A stretch of 64,000 bases of DNA from Desulfobulbus sp. (lineage in GTDB: Bacteria > Desulfobacterota > Desulfobulbia > Desulfobulbales > Desulfobulbaceae), in the NCBI GenBank assembly GCA_031280615.1, contig JAITGO010000018.1:1-64000 (forward strand). Reading direction: 5' to 3'. The number at the start of each line of letters is the position of its first letter. Position 1 is the first letter of the stretch. Position numbers and translations under genes: made by a program. This document shows, one piece after another, positions 1-9,564 of this stretch. A model generated the notes under the pieces. The model was not told the origin of the DNA. It was given only the letters and a program-made list of their open reading frames with translations, and ran no database searches.

Positions 1-52
1 CGCCGATGGTACTGCATGGGAGACTATGTGGGAGAGTAGGTCGCCGCCGTCC
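1..52 (+). rRNA. rrf: 5S ribosomal RNA, 3' end (partial)
   Basis: The first ~50 bases match the conserved 3' half of bacterial 5S rRNA: the CGATGGTACTGC loop/stem, the GGGAGA strand and the terminal GAGTAGGTCGCCGCC. The 5' half lies before the window, so this is the end of an rRNA operon. The exact 3' end is uncertain by a few bases. A strong terminator follows immediately. Confidence 0.9.
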
Positions 53-61
53 CTTCTTAAA

Positions 62-104
62 AAGCCTCTGATCCGTTCACCAACGGTTCAGAGGCTTTTT
101 TTTT
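62..104 (+). terminator. Intrinsic terminator of the rRNA operon
   Basis: A 16 bp stem (62-77 with 82-97, one mismatch) with a CACC loop is followed by a run of nine T (96-104). It sits about ten bases after the 5S rRNA end, where an rRNA operon terminator is expected. Confidence 0.93.
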
Positions 105-245
105 CCACTATTACAAAAACACCGGAAGTACCTCCAAGGTGAGCCTAACAAATGATGCCTAGCCACTTCCTGCGACAGATTACGCTCAAGAAGAGGCTTT
201 GAGCCACGGCGCCAGGTTATCCTTTACTTTTTCTCCTAAATTGAA

Positions 246-272
246 TAACGAAAATAAATTCTCATTTTCATT
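246..272. promoter_or_regulatory. Putative Fur (iron regulator) box
   Basis: GAAAAT (250-255) and ATTTTC (264-269) form an inverted repeat around GAGAATTT as read on the reverse strand. This AT-rich palindrome resembles Fur boxes of the GATAAT-repeat type (TGAGAAT/ATTTTC). It stands about 100 bases before the autotransporter start in otherwise GC-rich DNA. No clear -35/-10 pair is visible nearby. Regulation by Fur is inferred from the motif only. Confidence 0.45.
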
Positions 273-373
273 ACTCGAGAATGGGGAATTACTGCATCTG
301 ACGCCATTGTTGACGACCACAAGGTAACACGAAAGAATGTCCCCTCAGTCATCTAGCCGATCCTGAAGATAGG

Positions 374-3300
374 ATGATGTCCCGTTCACCAGCGTCCGGT
401 ACCGCATTTTCCGTTTTGTATGTAGCGAGTGCTACCTGCATTGCGCTGATTTGTCCTGCGCCATGCCCATGGGCAGGGAGCGTTTCAGCCCTTGCCACAA
501 CCTGGAACGTCACAAACTCAGCCAATTCGGGATCGAACACTTTACGGACCACCTTGACCAACGCCGGTCTTGCCGATGGCGATATCGTGGCTATCGCTCC
601 TGGCATCGACCCTACCCTGGCCACGAACTACATAACCCTTGCAAGGCCCAATCTCACTGTGCGCGGTACAAGCAGCTATTCCGTCGGCGCGGCGGTGCAG
701 GCATTGGATCCTTCAGCCGCAACACTCGCCAGCGAAGTGAATGCCATTGTCAACGCCGCGGGTGCTGCCTCCGGCCTGAACAGGGTCACCCAGACGACCG
801 CGGGCGTCAACGGGCAAACCTTCCGTGGTATCGACAGCGCCGCCAACGGGTTCGTCTTACAAAATCTTTATTTTGTCGTTCCGAACAACAGTACCTACAG
901 TTACACAAGCAATCACAATCTGGGAGCTGTTGCCCTGTATTCCACAGCCACCGCCGCTCTCCCCTATTCCTCCATTATCAACGAAGTCAGCAACAGCGTG
1001 TTTGCCAACATCTCCACGCAACTGCCGTCGGGCAAGGAGTTGGACGGTCTCGCGCTTGCAACAATGGTCTTCGGATCTTCCGATTCCCCGACGGTACGCT
1101 CGGAAATAACGGCCATCAAGGACAGCGTTTTTGACACAATCCAAGGAACGGTCACCAATTCCTGGCTCGTCGGAGGCGTGGTCAGCGCCCATGCCGCCTC
1201 GACGGGGACTGTCCAGGGGAAAAACATTACCACCGCTATCGGCACTATTGAAAACAGCGTTTTCAATAATATCACCGCCAAGCAGACCTCCACCAACACC
1301 GCTCATTATCTGGCCGGCGGAGTGGTCGGCGTGAATTCGGACTACGGCAATTCGCAGATCGGTACGATCCGCGGCACCTACTTCAATAACATCTCGGCAA
1401 GCACCAACAATACGTTAATGCTGGCCGGCGGGGCGGTGTATGCCGGTTTTTACGGGTCAGGAGGCCAAGCAAGCGATATCCGTATCGATACGGTGACCGA
1501 CTCGCACTTCACCAACTTCACCGTCGAGGGCGGTACGATCTATGGCGGCGCCGTGGCCGCACACGCCAACTATGCAATCGACACCGGCGACAAGCTCACC
1601 ATCAATACCATCCGAAACACCGAGTTCGACCACATAACAGTGACCGCCACCAAAGATCTGTTCGGTGGCGCTGTGGCCGCCGCTGTGGCCACCAATACCT
1701 CCAGCGTGGGCACCGCAACCATTAACACCGTTGATGCGTCGCACTTTTCGAACAACACCGTGACCAGCCTCCTTGGCAACATTTACGGCGGCCTGGTGGC
1801 GGCGCGCACGTATAACGGATCGGCAACGCTCGACACCGTGAGCGATTCTTCTTTTTTCAATAACACCGCGAGCGCAATCAACATCTACGGAGGCATGCTG
1901 GCCGCGGTCAACGCCGCCAATGCCGCCTCCAATGCCAAGGCAACCATCGCATCGATGGCCGACACCATTTTCGAAAACAACGACATCACCGCCACCACCG
2001 GGATTTACGGCGGCCTGATCAGCGCCCGCAACAATACCACCCTTGCCAATGCCGCCATCGGCTCCATCACCGACACCCAATTCAGCGGCATTATTGCCAC
2101 GGCACCGACGATCCGAGGCGGGCTCATCTACAGCTCGGGGACTATCGACACCCTTTCCGGCCTCAGTTTTGACAACATTGCCGTCAACAACGGTGTGGAT
2201 ATCGGAGTACAAGGCAGTCTGGTCTATGCCGGCGGTTCCATCGGCAACCTGCGCGATATCGTCATCGACATTGCCACCCTGCCGAAAAACGCAGCCGCCG
2301 TCTACGCCACGGGCAATGTGACCATAGACGGAACCCTGGAGTTGAAAAATTTCCTCACTGCCGCCGACCTGACACCGGGTTCGCTGTCCCGGGCCAGCAC
2401 GCTGCCGGCCACCGCCAACACCCAGACATTCACTGTGGTGGAGAGTGCCACGGGAACCATTAACGGCGATTTTACCATGGCAGGGGGCACCTATGCCTCG
2501 CCGTACGATTTCATCGTGGTGCGAAACGCCGTTATTGGCGGCAAGACGCCGAACAATAAGAAATACATGGCCACCGGCACCGGGAGTCTCGACCTGGCCT
2601 GGACCGCCGGCGGCGACCAGGCAGGCACAGGGACCTTCACCATCGACGCCGGCTCGTCGGCGGACAACTTCAACGTGGATGTGGCGCTTACCGACCAAAA
2701 CGGAACCTTTGCCTCCGGCTGGGACGGAACCAGCCTGACCAAAATGGGGACCGGCTCCCTGACGCTGTCAGCCCTGAACAGCTACTCCGGCGGAACCGTC
2801 GTTGCCGAGGGCACCATGAACATCGGCCAGGTGGGCTTAGGAAACGCCACCACCAGCCAGGACAACCTGAGCCTCGGGTCGGTGGCCATACAAAACGGGG
2901 CAATTCTCAATGTCCGCACGCAAGGCGGCTATGCCTTCAACAATGCGCTGACCGGAACAGGCCTGCTGGACGTGGACAACGGCGGCACGGCCAATACCTT
3001 CTCCTTTGCCGGTACAGTGGGCAGCGCCTTTGACGGCACCGTTTCCCTTGCCAACAACGCCTTTACCCTGGCAGGCGACAATACCGCGGCCCTCACCAAT
3101 GCCACCCTGCGCCTCGGCGCTGGCAATGCGACCCGGGTCGGCACCTTTACCACCTCCGAACCGGACCAACGGATCGGCCAACTGGAAATAGACGGAGGAG
3201 AACTGCTGTTCAATGCCAGCATCGGCGACTACCAGGCCAAAGGCATCATCCGCACCCAATCCCTCGCACTGGATGAGGGCGAAGTCGCCGTCACCCTGGC

Positions 3301-5908
3301 AGCCTTCAACAGACCCGATGTCACGGATATCGATGCGGTCTATCTACTCGAACAGGATAATGGCAAACACCTGACTCAACTGATTGCCGCAGATAAGGTG
3401 ACCGGAACCGTCAGCGACATCAAGCTGGTCGATGCCACCATGCAAACCGAAATCATCACTGCGGATCCAACCGTTGTCCAAATCATCCAGAACGGGGGCA
3501 CGGTAGCCACCGGCATCTACGACGTGGGTCTGACAACCACTCGAGCCGACACGTCAGCCCCCAATGGCCTGTATATCAACTACCTGCTGAAAGAGTTGGA
3601 GTTGCTCACACACGGTGACAACGCTCTGGTGCTTCGGCCGCAGGCGGGCGCCACAGGTTCGGACCGGGACCTAGAAGCCAGACTTACCGGCAGCGGCGAC
3701 CTGATCATCGCGGCCGGCTCAGGCGAGGTGACGCTCTCCAACGGCAATAACGACTATACCGGCAAGACCACCGTGCAGAGCGGTACCTTGCGCTTTCTCG
3801 TCGATAACGTATTGGGCGACACCAGCGGACTGGCACTGGCGCAAGGCACCACTGTCGATATGGACGGCTACTCGCAAACCGTGGGTTTACTGGAATCCTT
3901 GGGCGACGAAACATCGGTGCGCCTCGGGTCCGGCACTTTAACCCTGCGCCAAGGCGGCCTGTTCAACGGAACCGTCAGCGGCGATGGCGGCATGCTGGCA
4001 CAACTCGACGGCACCCTGAGGCTTACCGGCAACAATACCTACACCGGCGGTACCACGGTGGCCGCAGGCACCCTGGAGGTGGGCGGCGGCGCGGCACTCG
4101 GATCCGGCGATCTGTCCATGGGGACAGACACGACCTTGCGGGCCCTCACCCGGGACACCCGCTTGGGCAACGCCATCCATCTGGCGGGGAACGTAACCGT
4201 CGATACCCCCGATGACGCCACCCTGCTGCTGGCCGGTGAAGTGGACGGCTCGGATACCCGGATCGTCAAGACCGGCTCCGGCCTGCTGGCACTCAGCGGG
4301 CACCTCAACGATATCACGGGCGCGAATGTCGACGGCGGGACTCTCGTGGTAGGCACCGACGCTTCCGGGTCGACGCAGGTGCAGGGGCCGGTGAACATCG
4401 CCGAAGGCGCGATTCTTTCGGGAATGGGCAGTGTCGGCGACACGATCAATCATGGCGCGATTTTCGCCTACAACGCCCTTGACCCCTCCGTGCCGACCGG
4501 CAACCTAACCTTGGGAGCATTGGCCAACCACGGCCTGTTGTACCTGGCGGGGAGTACCCCGGGCAATACTCTCACAATACGGGGCGGTATGACCGCCTTT
4601 TCCGGATCCCTGTTGACCATCAACAGTATCCTGGGAAGCGACAGCTCGCCAACCGACTCCTTGATTCTGGATGGCGGGGCAATCTCCGGCACGACCCTGG
4701 TGGATGTCCGGGTGGCTGGCGACCAGGGGCGGCAGACCGGTGACGGGATACGCATTGTCGAAACCCGCAACGGGGCGACCACCGGCCCGGAAGACTTCGA
4801 ACTGGCACATCCGGTCACCTCAGGCGCGTTCAACTATATGCTGCGCCGCGGCGGATCGAGCTCTCCCGACGACTGGTTTTTGAGCAAATACTGGGACGAC
4901 ACCCCCTACAAGGTCGATTATCGCAAGGAAGTCTCGTTGCTGGTGGGCAGCCTCGCCGGATCGGCCATGGAATTCGGCCAGGCCGAGGTCGGCACGCTGC
5001 AGCAACGAATGGGCGACCCGGCGGTGTTGCGCGACGACACGGAACGCCATCTGTGGGGTCGTTCCATTGCCCAAGGTGAATGGCGTGGCAGCAACGAGGG
5101 AATTTATGGGGAAAACGTGCAATGGGACAACACCGTGTCGGCGTTCCAGATGGGCTCGGACTTATGGGTGCGGGCAGGCGAACACCATCGCACCAGCCTG
5201 GGGCTGTTGTACACGATGGGACGAAGCAAGGCCGATGTCCGGCACACCGCGGCTTCGGGCCTTGTGGCCGATGCCGGGGAAACCACCATGGACGCGCAAG
5301 GGGTGGGTCTGCACCTCACCCACCTGGACGCTTCCGGCGCCTATGCGGACCTTGTGACCCAGGCAACGCTCTATGACGCCAGAATCCGTCCGGTGAACGA
5401 CAGGGCATATGCGCAACGGGGCATCGGCGCGACCGCCTCGCTGGAATTGGGCTGGACCTTGGGCTGGCCCACGGTCGACATCCGCCTTGAACCGCAGCTT
5501 CAGGCCATTTATCAGTACATTGATTTCAACGATCTGATCCTCGCCCCAGGTCCCTGGCAAGATTCTCCCACAACGGTGCGCTTTGACGCCAGCAACACCC
5601 TGCACACGCGCGGCAGCCTGCGTCTTACCAAGACATGGCAGCCGGATCCGGACCGTATCGTGAGACTGTGGGTCATGCCCGGTGTCTTGAAGGATTTCGG
5701 GGATAAAACCAGCACCACGTTTATATGGTCAGGCCAGGAAAGCACCCTGGACAACAAATTGCGCGAAACCCTGATGGGTGCCGAGGCCGGTTTGGAGGCG
5801 AGGATGGGCCAGTCGATCCGATTCACCGCCAGCGCCGGCCACTACCAATCGACAGCGTCGGCGGACCGGACCGTGTTCGGCAATATCGGGGTTTCCGTGG
5901 AATTCTGA
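374..5908 (+). CDS. Large type V autotransporter (PATR repeats plus C-terminal beta-barrel)
   Basis: An 1844-residue protein predicted to be exported and to display its passenger on the cell surface. Residues 1-40 form a long signal peptide ending near VSALA. Residues ~60-640 are a parallel beta-helix-like passenger with a degenerate repeat of ~35-42 residues, marked by F-x-N and a (Y/A/F)GG(A/L/V)(V/I) motif at about 314, 351, 390, 431, 471, 505, 545 and 581. Passenger-associated transport repeats (G-T/S-L-x-L ... YTGGTT) lie near 792, 1116 and 1212. The last ~285 residues (from HLWGRS) form the autotransporter barrel ending in Phe. The start follows a weak GATAGG ribosome site. A Fur-like box lies upstream. 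The cargo function (adhesin or other) cannot be read from sequence, and no protease or lipase triad was recognised. Confidence 0.88.
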   Translation: MMSRSPASGTAFSVLYVASATCIALICPAPCPWAGSVSALATTWNVTNSANSGSNTLRTTLTNAGLADGDIVAIAPGIDPTLATNYITLARPNLTVRGTSSYSVGAAVQALDPSAATLASEVNAIVNAAGAASGLNRVTQTTAGVNGQTFRGIDSAANGFVLQNLYFVVPNNSTYSYTSNHNLGAVALYSTATAALPYSSIINEVSNSVFANISTQLPSGKELDGLALATMVFGSSDSPTVRSEITAIKDSVFDTIQGTVTNSWLVGGVVSAHAASTGTVQGKNITTAIGTIENSVFNNITAKQTSTNTAHYLAGGVVGVNSDYGNSQIGTIRGTYFNNISASTNNTLMLAGGAVYAGFYGSGGQASDIRIDTVTDSHFTNFTVEGGTIYGGAVAAHANYAIDTGDKLTINTIRNTEFDHITVTATKDLFGGAVAAAVATNTSSVGTATINTVDASHFSNNTVTSLLGNIYGGLVAARTYNGSATLDTVSDSSFFNNTASAINIYGGMLAAVNAANAASNAKATIASMADTIFENNDITATTGIYGGLISARNNTTLANAAIGSITDTQFSGIIATAPTIRGGLIYSSGTIDTLSGLSFDNIAVNNGVDIGVQGSLVYAGGSIGNLRDIVIDIATLPKNAAAVYATGNVTIDGTLELKNFLTAADLTPGSLSRASTLPATANTQTFTVVESATGTINGDFTMAGGTYASPYDFIVVRNAVIGGKTPNNKKYMATGTGSLDLAWTAGGDQAGTGTFTIDAGSSADNFNVDVALTDQNGTFASGWDGTSLTKMGTGSLTLSALNSYSGGTVVAEGTMNIGQVGLGNATTSQDNLSLGSVAIQNGAILNVRTQGGYAFNNALTGTGLLDVDNGGTANTFSFAGTVGSAFDGTVSLANNAFTLAGDNTAALTNATLRLGAGNATRVGTFTTSEPDQRIGQLEIDGGELLFNASIGDYQAKGIIRTQSLALDEGEVAVTLAAFNRPDVTDIDAVYLLEQDNGKHLTQLIAADKVTGTVSDIKLVDATMQTEIITADPTVVQIIQNGGTVATGIYDVGLTTTRADTSAPNGLYINYLLKELELLTHGDNALVLRPQAGATGSDRDLEARLTGSGDLIIAAGSGEVTLSNGNNDYTGKTTVQSGTLRFLVDNVLGDTSGLALAQGTTVDMDGYSQTVGLLESLGDETSVRLGSGTLTLRQGGLFNGTVSGDGGMLAQLDGTLRLTGNNTYTGGTTVAAGTLEVGGGAALGSGDLSMGTDTTLRALTRDTRLGNAIHLAGNVTVDTPDDATLLLAGEVDGSDTRIVKTGSGLLALSGHLNDITGANVDGGTLVVGTDASGSTQVQGPVNIAEGAILSGMGSVGDTINHGAIFAYNALDPSVPTGNLTLGALANHGLLYLAGSTPGNTLTIRGGMTAFSGSLLTINSILGSDSSPTDSLILDGGAISGTTLVDVRVAGDQGRQTGDGIRIVETRNGATTGPEDFELAHPVTSGAFNYMLRRGGSSSPDDWFLSKYWDDTPYKVDYRKEVSLLVGSLAGSAMEFGQAEVGTLQQRMGDPAVLRDDTERHLWGRSIAQGEWRGSNEGIYGENVQWDNTVSAFQMGSDLWVRAGEHHRTSLGLLYTMGRSKADVRHTAASGLVADAGETTMDAQGVGLHLTHLDASGAYADLVTQATLYDARIRPVNDRAYAQRGIGATASLELGWTLGWPTVDIRLEPQLQAIYQYIDFNDLILAPGPWQDSPTTVRFDASNTLHTRGSLRLTKTWQPDPDRIVRLWVMPGVLKDFGDKTSTTFIWSGQESTLDNKLRETLMGAEAGLEARMGQSIRFTASAGHYQSTASADRTVFGNIGVSVEF

Positions 5909-5951
5909 CCCGCGCCCGGTTATTCCGGGGCGGTCTGGCGGCGGCGAGGAC

Positions 5952-6125
5952 TCAATCGAGCGGATCGAACTGGTCCTTCGGGGCGTAGCACATGGGGCAC
6001 ACCCATTCCTCGGGCAGGGCGGCGAACGCCACGCCCGGAGAAATTTCATTCATGGGATCGCCGGCGGCCGGGTCATAGATGTAGCCGCAGTTGACACATA
6101 TGTACCGTTCTGGGGTCATGGCCAT
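5952..6125 (-). CDS. Rubredoxin
   Basis: A 57-residue small iron protein. It has two CxxCGY/CPMC-type knuckles: C10-V-N-C13-G-Y-I-Y-D-P and, near residue 43, W-V-C-P-M-C-Y-A. These give the four Cys ligands of the mononuclear Fe(SCys)4 centre in the order and spacing of rubredoxins (usual length 52-56). It is a cytoplasmic one-electron carrier, typically serving oxygen- or superoxide-reducing enzymes in anaerobes. The start could also be the second ATG at 6119 (55 residues); neither has a strong ribosome site. It lies 68 bases downstream of metH on the same strand, but no functional link to it is evident. Confidence 0.93.
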   Translation of the reverse strand: MAMTPERYICVNCGYIYDPAAGDPMNEISPGVAFAALPEEWVCPMCYAPKDQFDPLD

Positions 6126-6193
6126 GGTACTCTGGGAGAAGGGTGCTCTATAAGCCTCTTTTTTTCAAGACCGTTGCGGTAATTTTTCGCCGG

Positions 6194-8644
6194 TCAGACG
6201 GCAAAATACTTGGCTTGCGGGTGATGGACCACAATCGCCGAGGTGGTCTGCTCCGGTACCATCTGCATGTTTTCAGTCAAGGAAATGCCGATCTCTTCGG
6301 GGCGCAGAAAGGAAAACAGAGGGTTGTGCGCCTCCAAATCCGGGCAGGCCGGATAGCCGAATCCATAGCGGGATCCCTGGTAGTTTTGGATCACCACCCC
6401 ATGGATGCCCTGTGCCGCAGTGCCGCCGATGCCCATTTCCCGACGCATGACGCCGTGCCAGTATTCGGCTAGGGCATCGGTCACCTCGACGCTGAAACCG
6501 TGGAGAAGGTGGTATTCATGATAGGCGTCGGCACGGTAAAGCCGCCCGGTCTCCTCGCTCATCTTCGGCCCGATGGTCACGATGAAAAATCCCGCGACGT
6601 CCCCTCCTTCCCGGTCCGATTTGAAATAGTCGGCAATGCAGAGATATGGAGCTTCGGCTTGCCTGGGGAACGAAAAGCGGTGCACCGCGTCGTCCGCCCG
6701 CACAAGCACGGCCTCCCCTTCCGACCAGCAGGGAAAATAGCCGTAGCTGACCTTGGGTTGAATCCAACCGCCGGCCAGCGATTTCCGCATCAGTTCCTCA
6801 TACAGGGGCCGGACCGTCTTCTGGATCAACCCGGCGTATTCGCCAGCCTCCATCTTGCCCCGCCGATATCCCCAGCGCCCCCGGAACAGGGCCTCGACGT
6901 TGATCAAGGGAAACAAGACCGACGGATCGATGTCCGTAACGTACCGTTGCCCCAGAAACGGCGGCGTGGGCACGGAAACGGTCCTGTCGATTTCCGCCAC
7001 CCTGATGCCCGGCTTCATGGCCTTGACCGCGGTGACATCGTCGTATGCGGTCGAGGTTAATTTACCGGCCTCGAACTCCTGCACCGCCTTCAAGCCGGCA
7101 AAGGCATCGGCGCAGTAAACCACCGGGCCGCCATATTCCGGCACACAGGATTCGGCCACGAACTTGGGAGTCAGGGCGGCACCGCCCAGCAGGATGGGCA
7201 CGGTCAGCCCCGCCTCCGTGAACTGGGCCATGGATTCCTGCATGATCATGGCCGATTTCACCAGCAAACCGCTGAGGCCGATCAGGTCGGCCCGGGTTTC
7301 CTTGGCCTTTTCGATGATGGTCTCGGCCGGCACCTTGATGCCGATGTTGTGGACTTTGTAGCCGTTGTTCGACAGGATGATGTCCACCAGGTTCTTGCCG
7401 ATGTCGTGCACGTCGCCCTGCACCGTTGCCAGGAGAACGGTGGTGGCGGCATCGCCCTCGGACTTGTCCATGTACGGCTCCAACAAGGTGACCGAGGCCT
7501 TCATCACCTCCGCGGACTGGAGGACAAAGGGCAGGAGGAGCTCTCCCTTGCCGAACAGTTCGCCGACATGGCGCATGGCCGGAACCAAAATCTGGTTGAT
7601 GATGTCGATCGGCGCAAATCGCTCCCGCAAGATGGCCAGCACATCCTCCAACTGCTCCTTGTCACCGTCCATGACCATCCGAAACAATTGCGCTTCCGGT
7701 TGGACGCCGTCCCCCTGCCCTTCCTCGTCCGGGGTTTCCGTTCGGGCGGTGAAATGGGCGATAAAACGCATCAGGGGCTCTTTCTCGCCCGGTGCCTGCC
7801 GATCGTGGAGCAAATCCAAGCAGACATCCCGGTCTTCCGCCGAAATGCGCGCCAACGGAATGACCTTGGCGGCATCGACAATCGCCGCATCCAGTCCGGC
7901 CTTCACCGCCTCGTGCAGAAACACGGAGTTCAACACCTTGCGCGCCTGGGGCGCCAGGCCAAAAGAGATGTTGCTGACTCCGAGTGCGGTCAGGCATCCC
8001 GGCAGCTCCGCCTTGATCCTGCGGATCGCCTCCATGGTCTGCACCGCCGCGTCGCGCAGGGTCGCGTCGCCCGAGCCAACGGTGAAGGTCAGGCAGTCGA
8101 ACAGCAGGTCCTGGGGGCGCAGGCCGCATTCGCCCACGGCAATGGCATGAATAGCCCGGGCAATCCGGACCTTTTCCTCCGCCGTCATGGCCATGCCCTT
8201 GTCGTCGATGGTCAGGGCCACCACGGCGGCGCCGTATTTCTTGGCCGCCCTGCAGATCCGGCGCAGGTTGTCCCCTCCGTCCTCCAAATTGATGGAGTTG
8301 ACGATCGCCCGGCCCGGATAGAGCCGCAGGCAGGCCTCGATGCAGGCGGGTGTCGTCGAGTCGATCATCAATGGAGCCTTGAGGGAGCCGGCGCAGAGCC
8401 GCACCAGAGCGGTCAGGTCGGCCAGTTCGTCGCGGCCCGCATAGGCGGTGCACAGATCGATGACATGCGCACCCCGGGCTTCCTGCTCAAGGGCGATTTT
8501 CACGCAGGCCTGGTAATCGTCGGCCAGCAGCAATTCCCGGAACTTTTTCGACCCGTTGGCATTGGCCCGTTCGCCGATCAACAACGGCGGGATCTCCTGT
8601 TGCAGCTCAACCGCCTGATACAGACTCGCAACCGATGGCTTCAT
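6194..8644 (-). CDS. metH: Methionine synthase, folate/cobalamin/activation part (split MetH, second gene)
   Basis: 816 residues covering everything of cobalamin-dependent methionine synthase except the homocysteine domain. A pterin-binding barrel (~20-285, with IGERANANGSKKF) is followed by a helical cap (~320-400). The B12-binding domain (~405-545) has the GDVHDIGKN motif, whose His coordinates cobalt. The SAM-dependent reactivation domain (~580-816) has the signature RYGFGYPACPD. It transfers methyl from methyltetrahydrofolate via cobalamin. The ATG overlaps the stop of the upstream homocysteine-domain gene by four bases (ATGA), so the two halves are probably translated coupled and assemble. 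An apparent longer frame starting further upstream is only read-through into the neighbour's sequence. No frameshift scar is seen; both halves have intact ends. Confidence 0.93.
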   Translation of the reverse strand: MKPSVASLYQAVELQQEIPPLLIGERANANGSKKFRELLLADDYQACVKIALEQEARGAHVIDLCTAYAGRDELADLTALVRLCAGSLKAPLMIDSTTPACIEACLRLYPGRAIVNSINLEDGGDNLRRICRAAKKYGAAVVALTIDDKGMAMTAEEKVRIARAIHAIAVGECGLRPQDLLFDCLTFTVGSGDATLRDAAVQTMEAIRRIKAELPGCLTALGVSNISFGLAPQARKVLNSVFLHEAVKAGLDAAIVDAAKVIPLARISAEDRDVCLDLLHDRQAPGEKEPLMRFIAHFTARTETPDEEGQGDGVQPEAQLFRMVMDGDKEQLEDVLAILRERFAPIDIINQILVPAMRHVGELFGKGELLLPFVLQSAEVMKASVTLLEPYMDKSEGDAATTVLLATVQGDVHDIGKNLVDIILSNNGYKVHNIGIKVPAETIIEKAKETRADLIGLSGLLVKSAMIMQESMAQFTEAGLTVPILLGGAALTPKFVAESCVPEYGGPVVYCADAFAGLKAVQEFEAGKLTSTAYDDVTAVKAMKPGIRVAEIDRTVSVPTPPFLGQRYVTDIDPSVLFPLINVEALFRGRWGYRRGKMEAGEYAGLIQKTVRPLYEELMRKSLAGGWIQPKVSYGYFPCWSEGEAVLVRADDAVHRFSFPRQAEAPYLCIADYFKSDREGGDVAGFFIVTIGPKMSEETGRLYRADAYHEYHLLHGFSVEVTDALAEYWHGVMRREMGIGGTAAQGIHGVVIQNYQGSRYGFGYPACPDLEAHNPLFSFLRPEEIGISLTENMQMVPEQTTSAIVVHHPQAKYFAV

Positions 8645-9564
8645 GCGCGTACCTCCCGATGCGCCGGCTGCACGCCGGCAAGCGCGCGCACCAGCTCGCG
8701 GATATGGTCCGGAGTGGTGCCGCAGCAGCCGCCGACCACGCTGACGCCGTATTCGGTGACGAACCGCTTCATTTCGCGGGCATAGGTCTCCGGACCGAGG
8801 GAATAGCAGGTCTTGCCGTTGACCACCTCCGGCAGGCCCTGGTTCGGCACGCACGAAATGCGGCCCGGCCAGTTGCGGCTCAGGTAGCGGACATGCGACT
8901 CCATGTCTAAGGGGCCGGTGGCGCAGTTCAGACCGAAAGAAAAAAGCGGATAGGGCTCGAAGGTTACGGCGGCGGCGGCGATGTCGGTGCCGACCAGCAT
9001 GGTGCCGGTTCGTTCGATGGTCACGGAGGCCAAGACCGGGATATTCCGCCCCAGCGACTCCAGGGTCGCAAAGCAGGTGGTCATGGCGGTCTTGATCTGG
9101 AGCAGATCCTGGCAGGTCTCGATGATGAGGGCATCCACCCCGGCTACCGCCAGGGCGCGGATCTGTTCCTCGTAGGCCGCAGCCAGATCGTGCACCTCGA
9201 TATGTCCGAGCGCGGGCAGCTTGGTGCCGGGCCCGATCGATCCGGCGACATAGACGCCGGGTTTGCCGCCGATGGCGGCGCGGGCGTTTTCCACTCCGGT
9301 CCGGTTGAGAGCCTCCACCTTATCGGCCAGTCCGTACTCTTCCAAAACAATTCGGTTGGCCCCGAAGGTGTTAGTTTCCAGCACCATAGCCCCGGCCTCG
9401 ACAAATCCGGCGTGCAGGGCGACGATGGTTGCGGGGGAAGTCAGGTTGAGCAGTTCGTTGCACCCTTCCCTGCCTTCCCAGGCCGATGCCGGAATGTCCA
9501 TTTCCTGCAGATTGGTGCCGCAGGCGCCGTCAAGGATCAGCACCTCGTGGTCGTGTAGTCGCAT
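8641..9564 (-). CDS. metH: Methionine synthase, homocysteine-binding part (split MetH, first gene)
   Basis: 307 residues matching the N-terminal homocysteine S-methyltransferase barrel. It opens with ILDGACGTNLQ. It carries the zinc-ligand cysteines in LNCATG and in the C-terminal GGCCGTTPDH. It would activate homocysteine thiolate for methylation by the cobalamin part encoded next. The chosen start (MRLHDHE) aligns with normal MetH N-termini and has GAGAG upstream; a longer frame reaches 9648 but adds only unlike residues. The stop codon overlaps the next gene (ATGA). An alternative reading is a stand-alone betaine- or SAM-homocysteine methyltransferase, but the adjacent partner makes split MetH much more likely. 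Confidence 0.92.
   Translation of the reverse strand: MRLHDHEVLILDGACGTNLQEMDIPASAWEGREGCNELLNLTSPATIVALHAGFVEAGAMVLETNTFGANRIVLEEYGLADKVEALNRTGVENARAAIGGKPGVYVAGSIGPGTKLPALGHIEVHDLAAAYEEQIRALAVAGVDALIIETCQDLLQIKTAMTTCFATLESLGRNIPVLASVTIERTGTMLVGTDIAAAAVTFEPYPLFSFGLNCATGPLDMESHVRYLSRNWPGRISCVPNQGLPEVVNGKTCYSLGPETYAREMKRFVTEYGVSVVGGCCGTTPDHIRELVRALAGVQPAHREVRA

Noticed and set aside
8641..8644. Sequencing frameshift as the cause of the metH split
   Set aside because: Both halves have natural ends at a domain boundary and an ATGA overlap typical of coupled genes. Nothing is lost between the domains. Still listed as testable.
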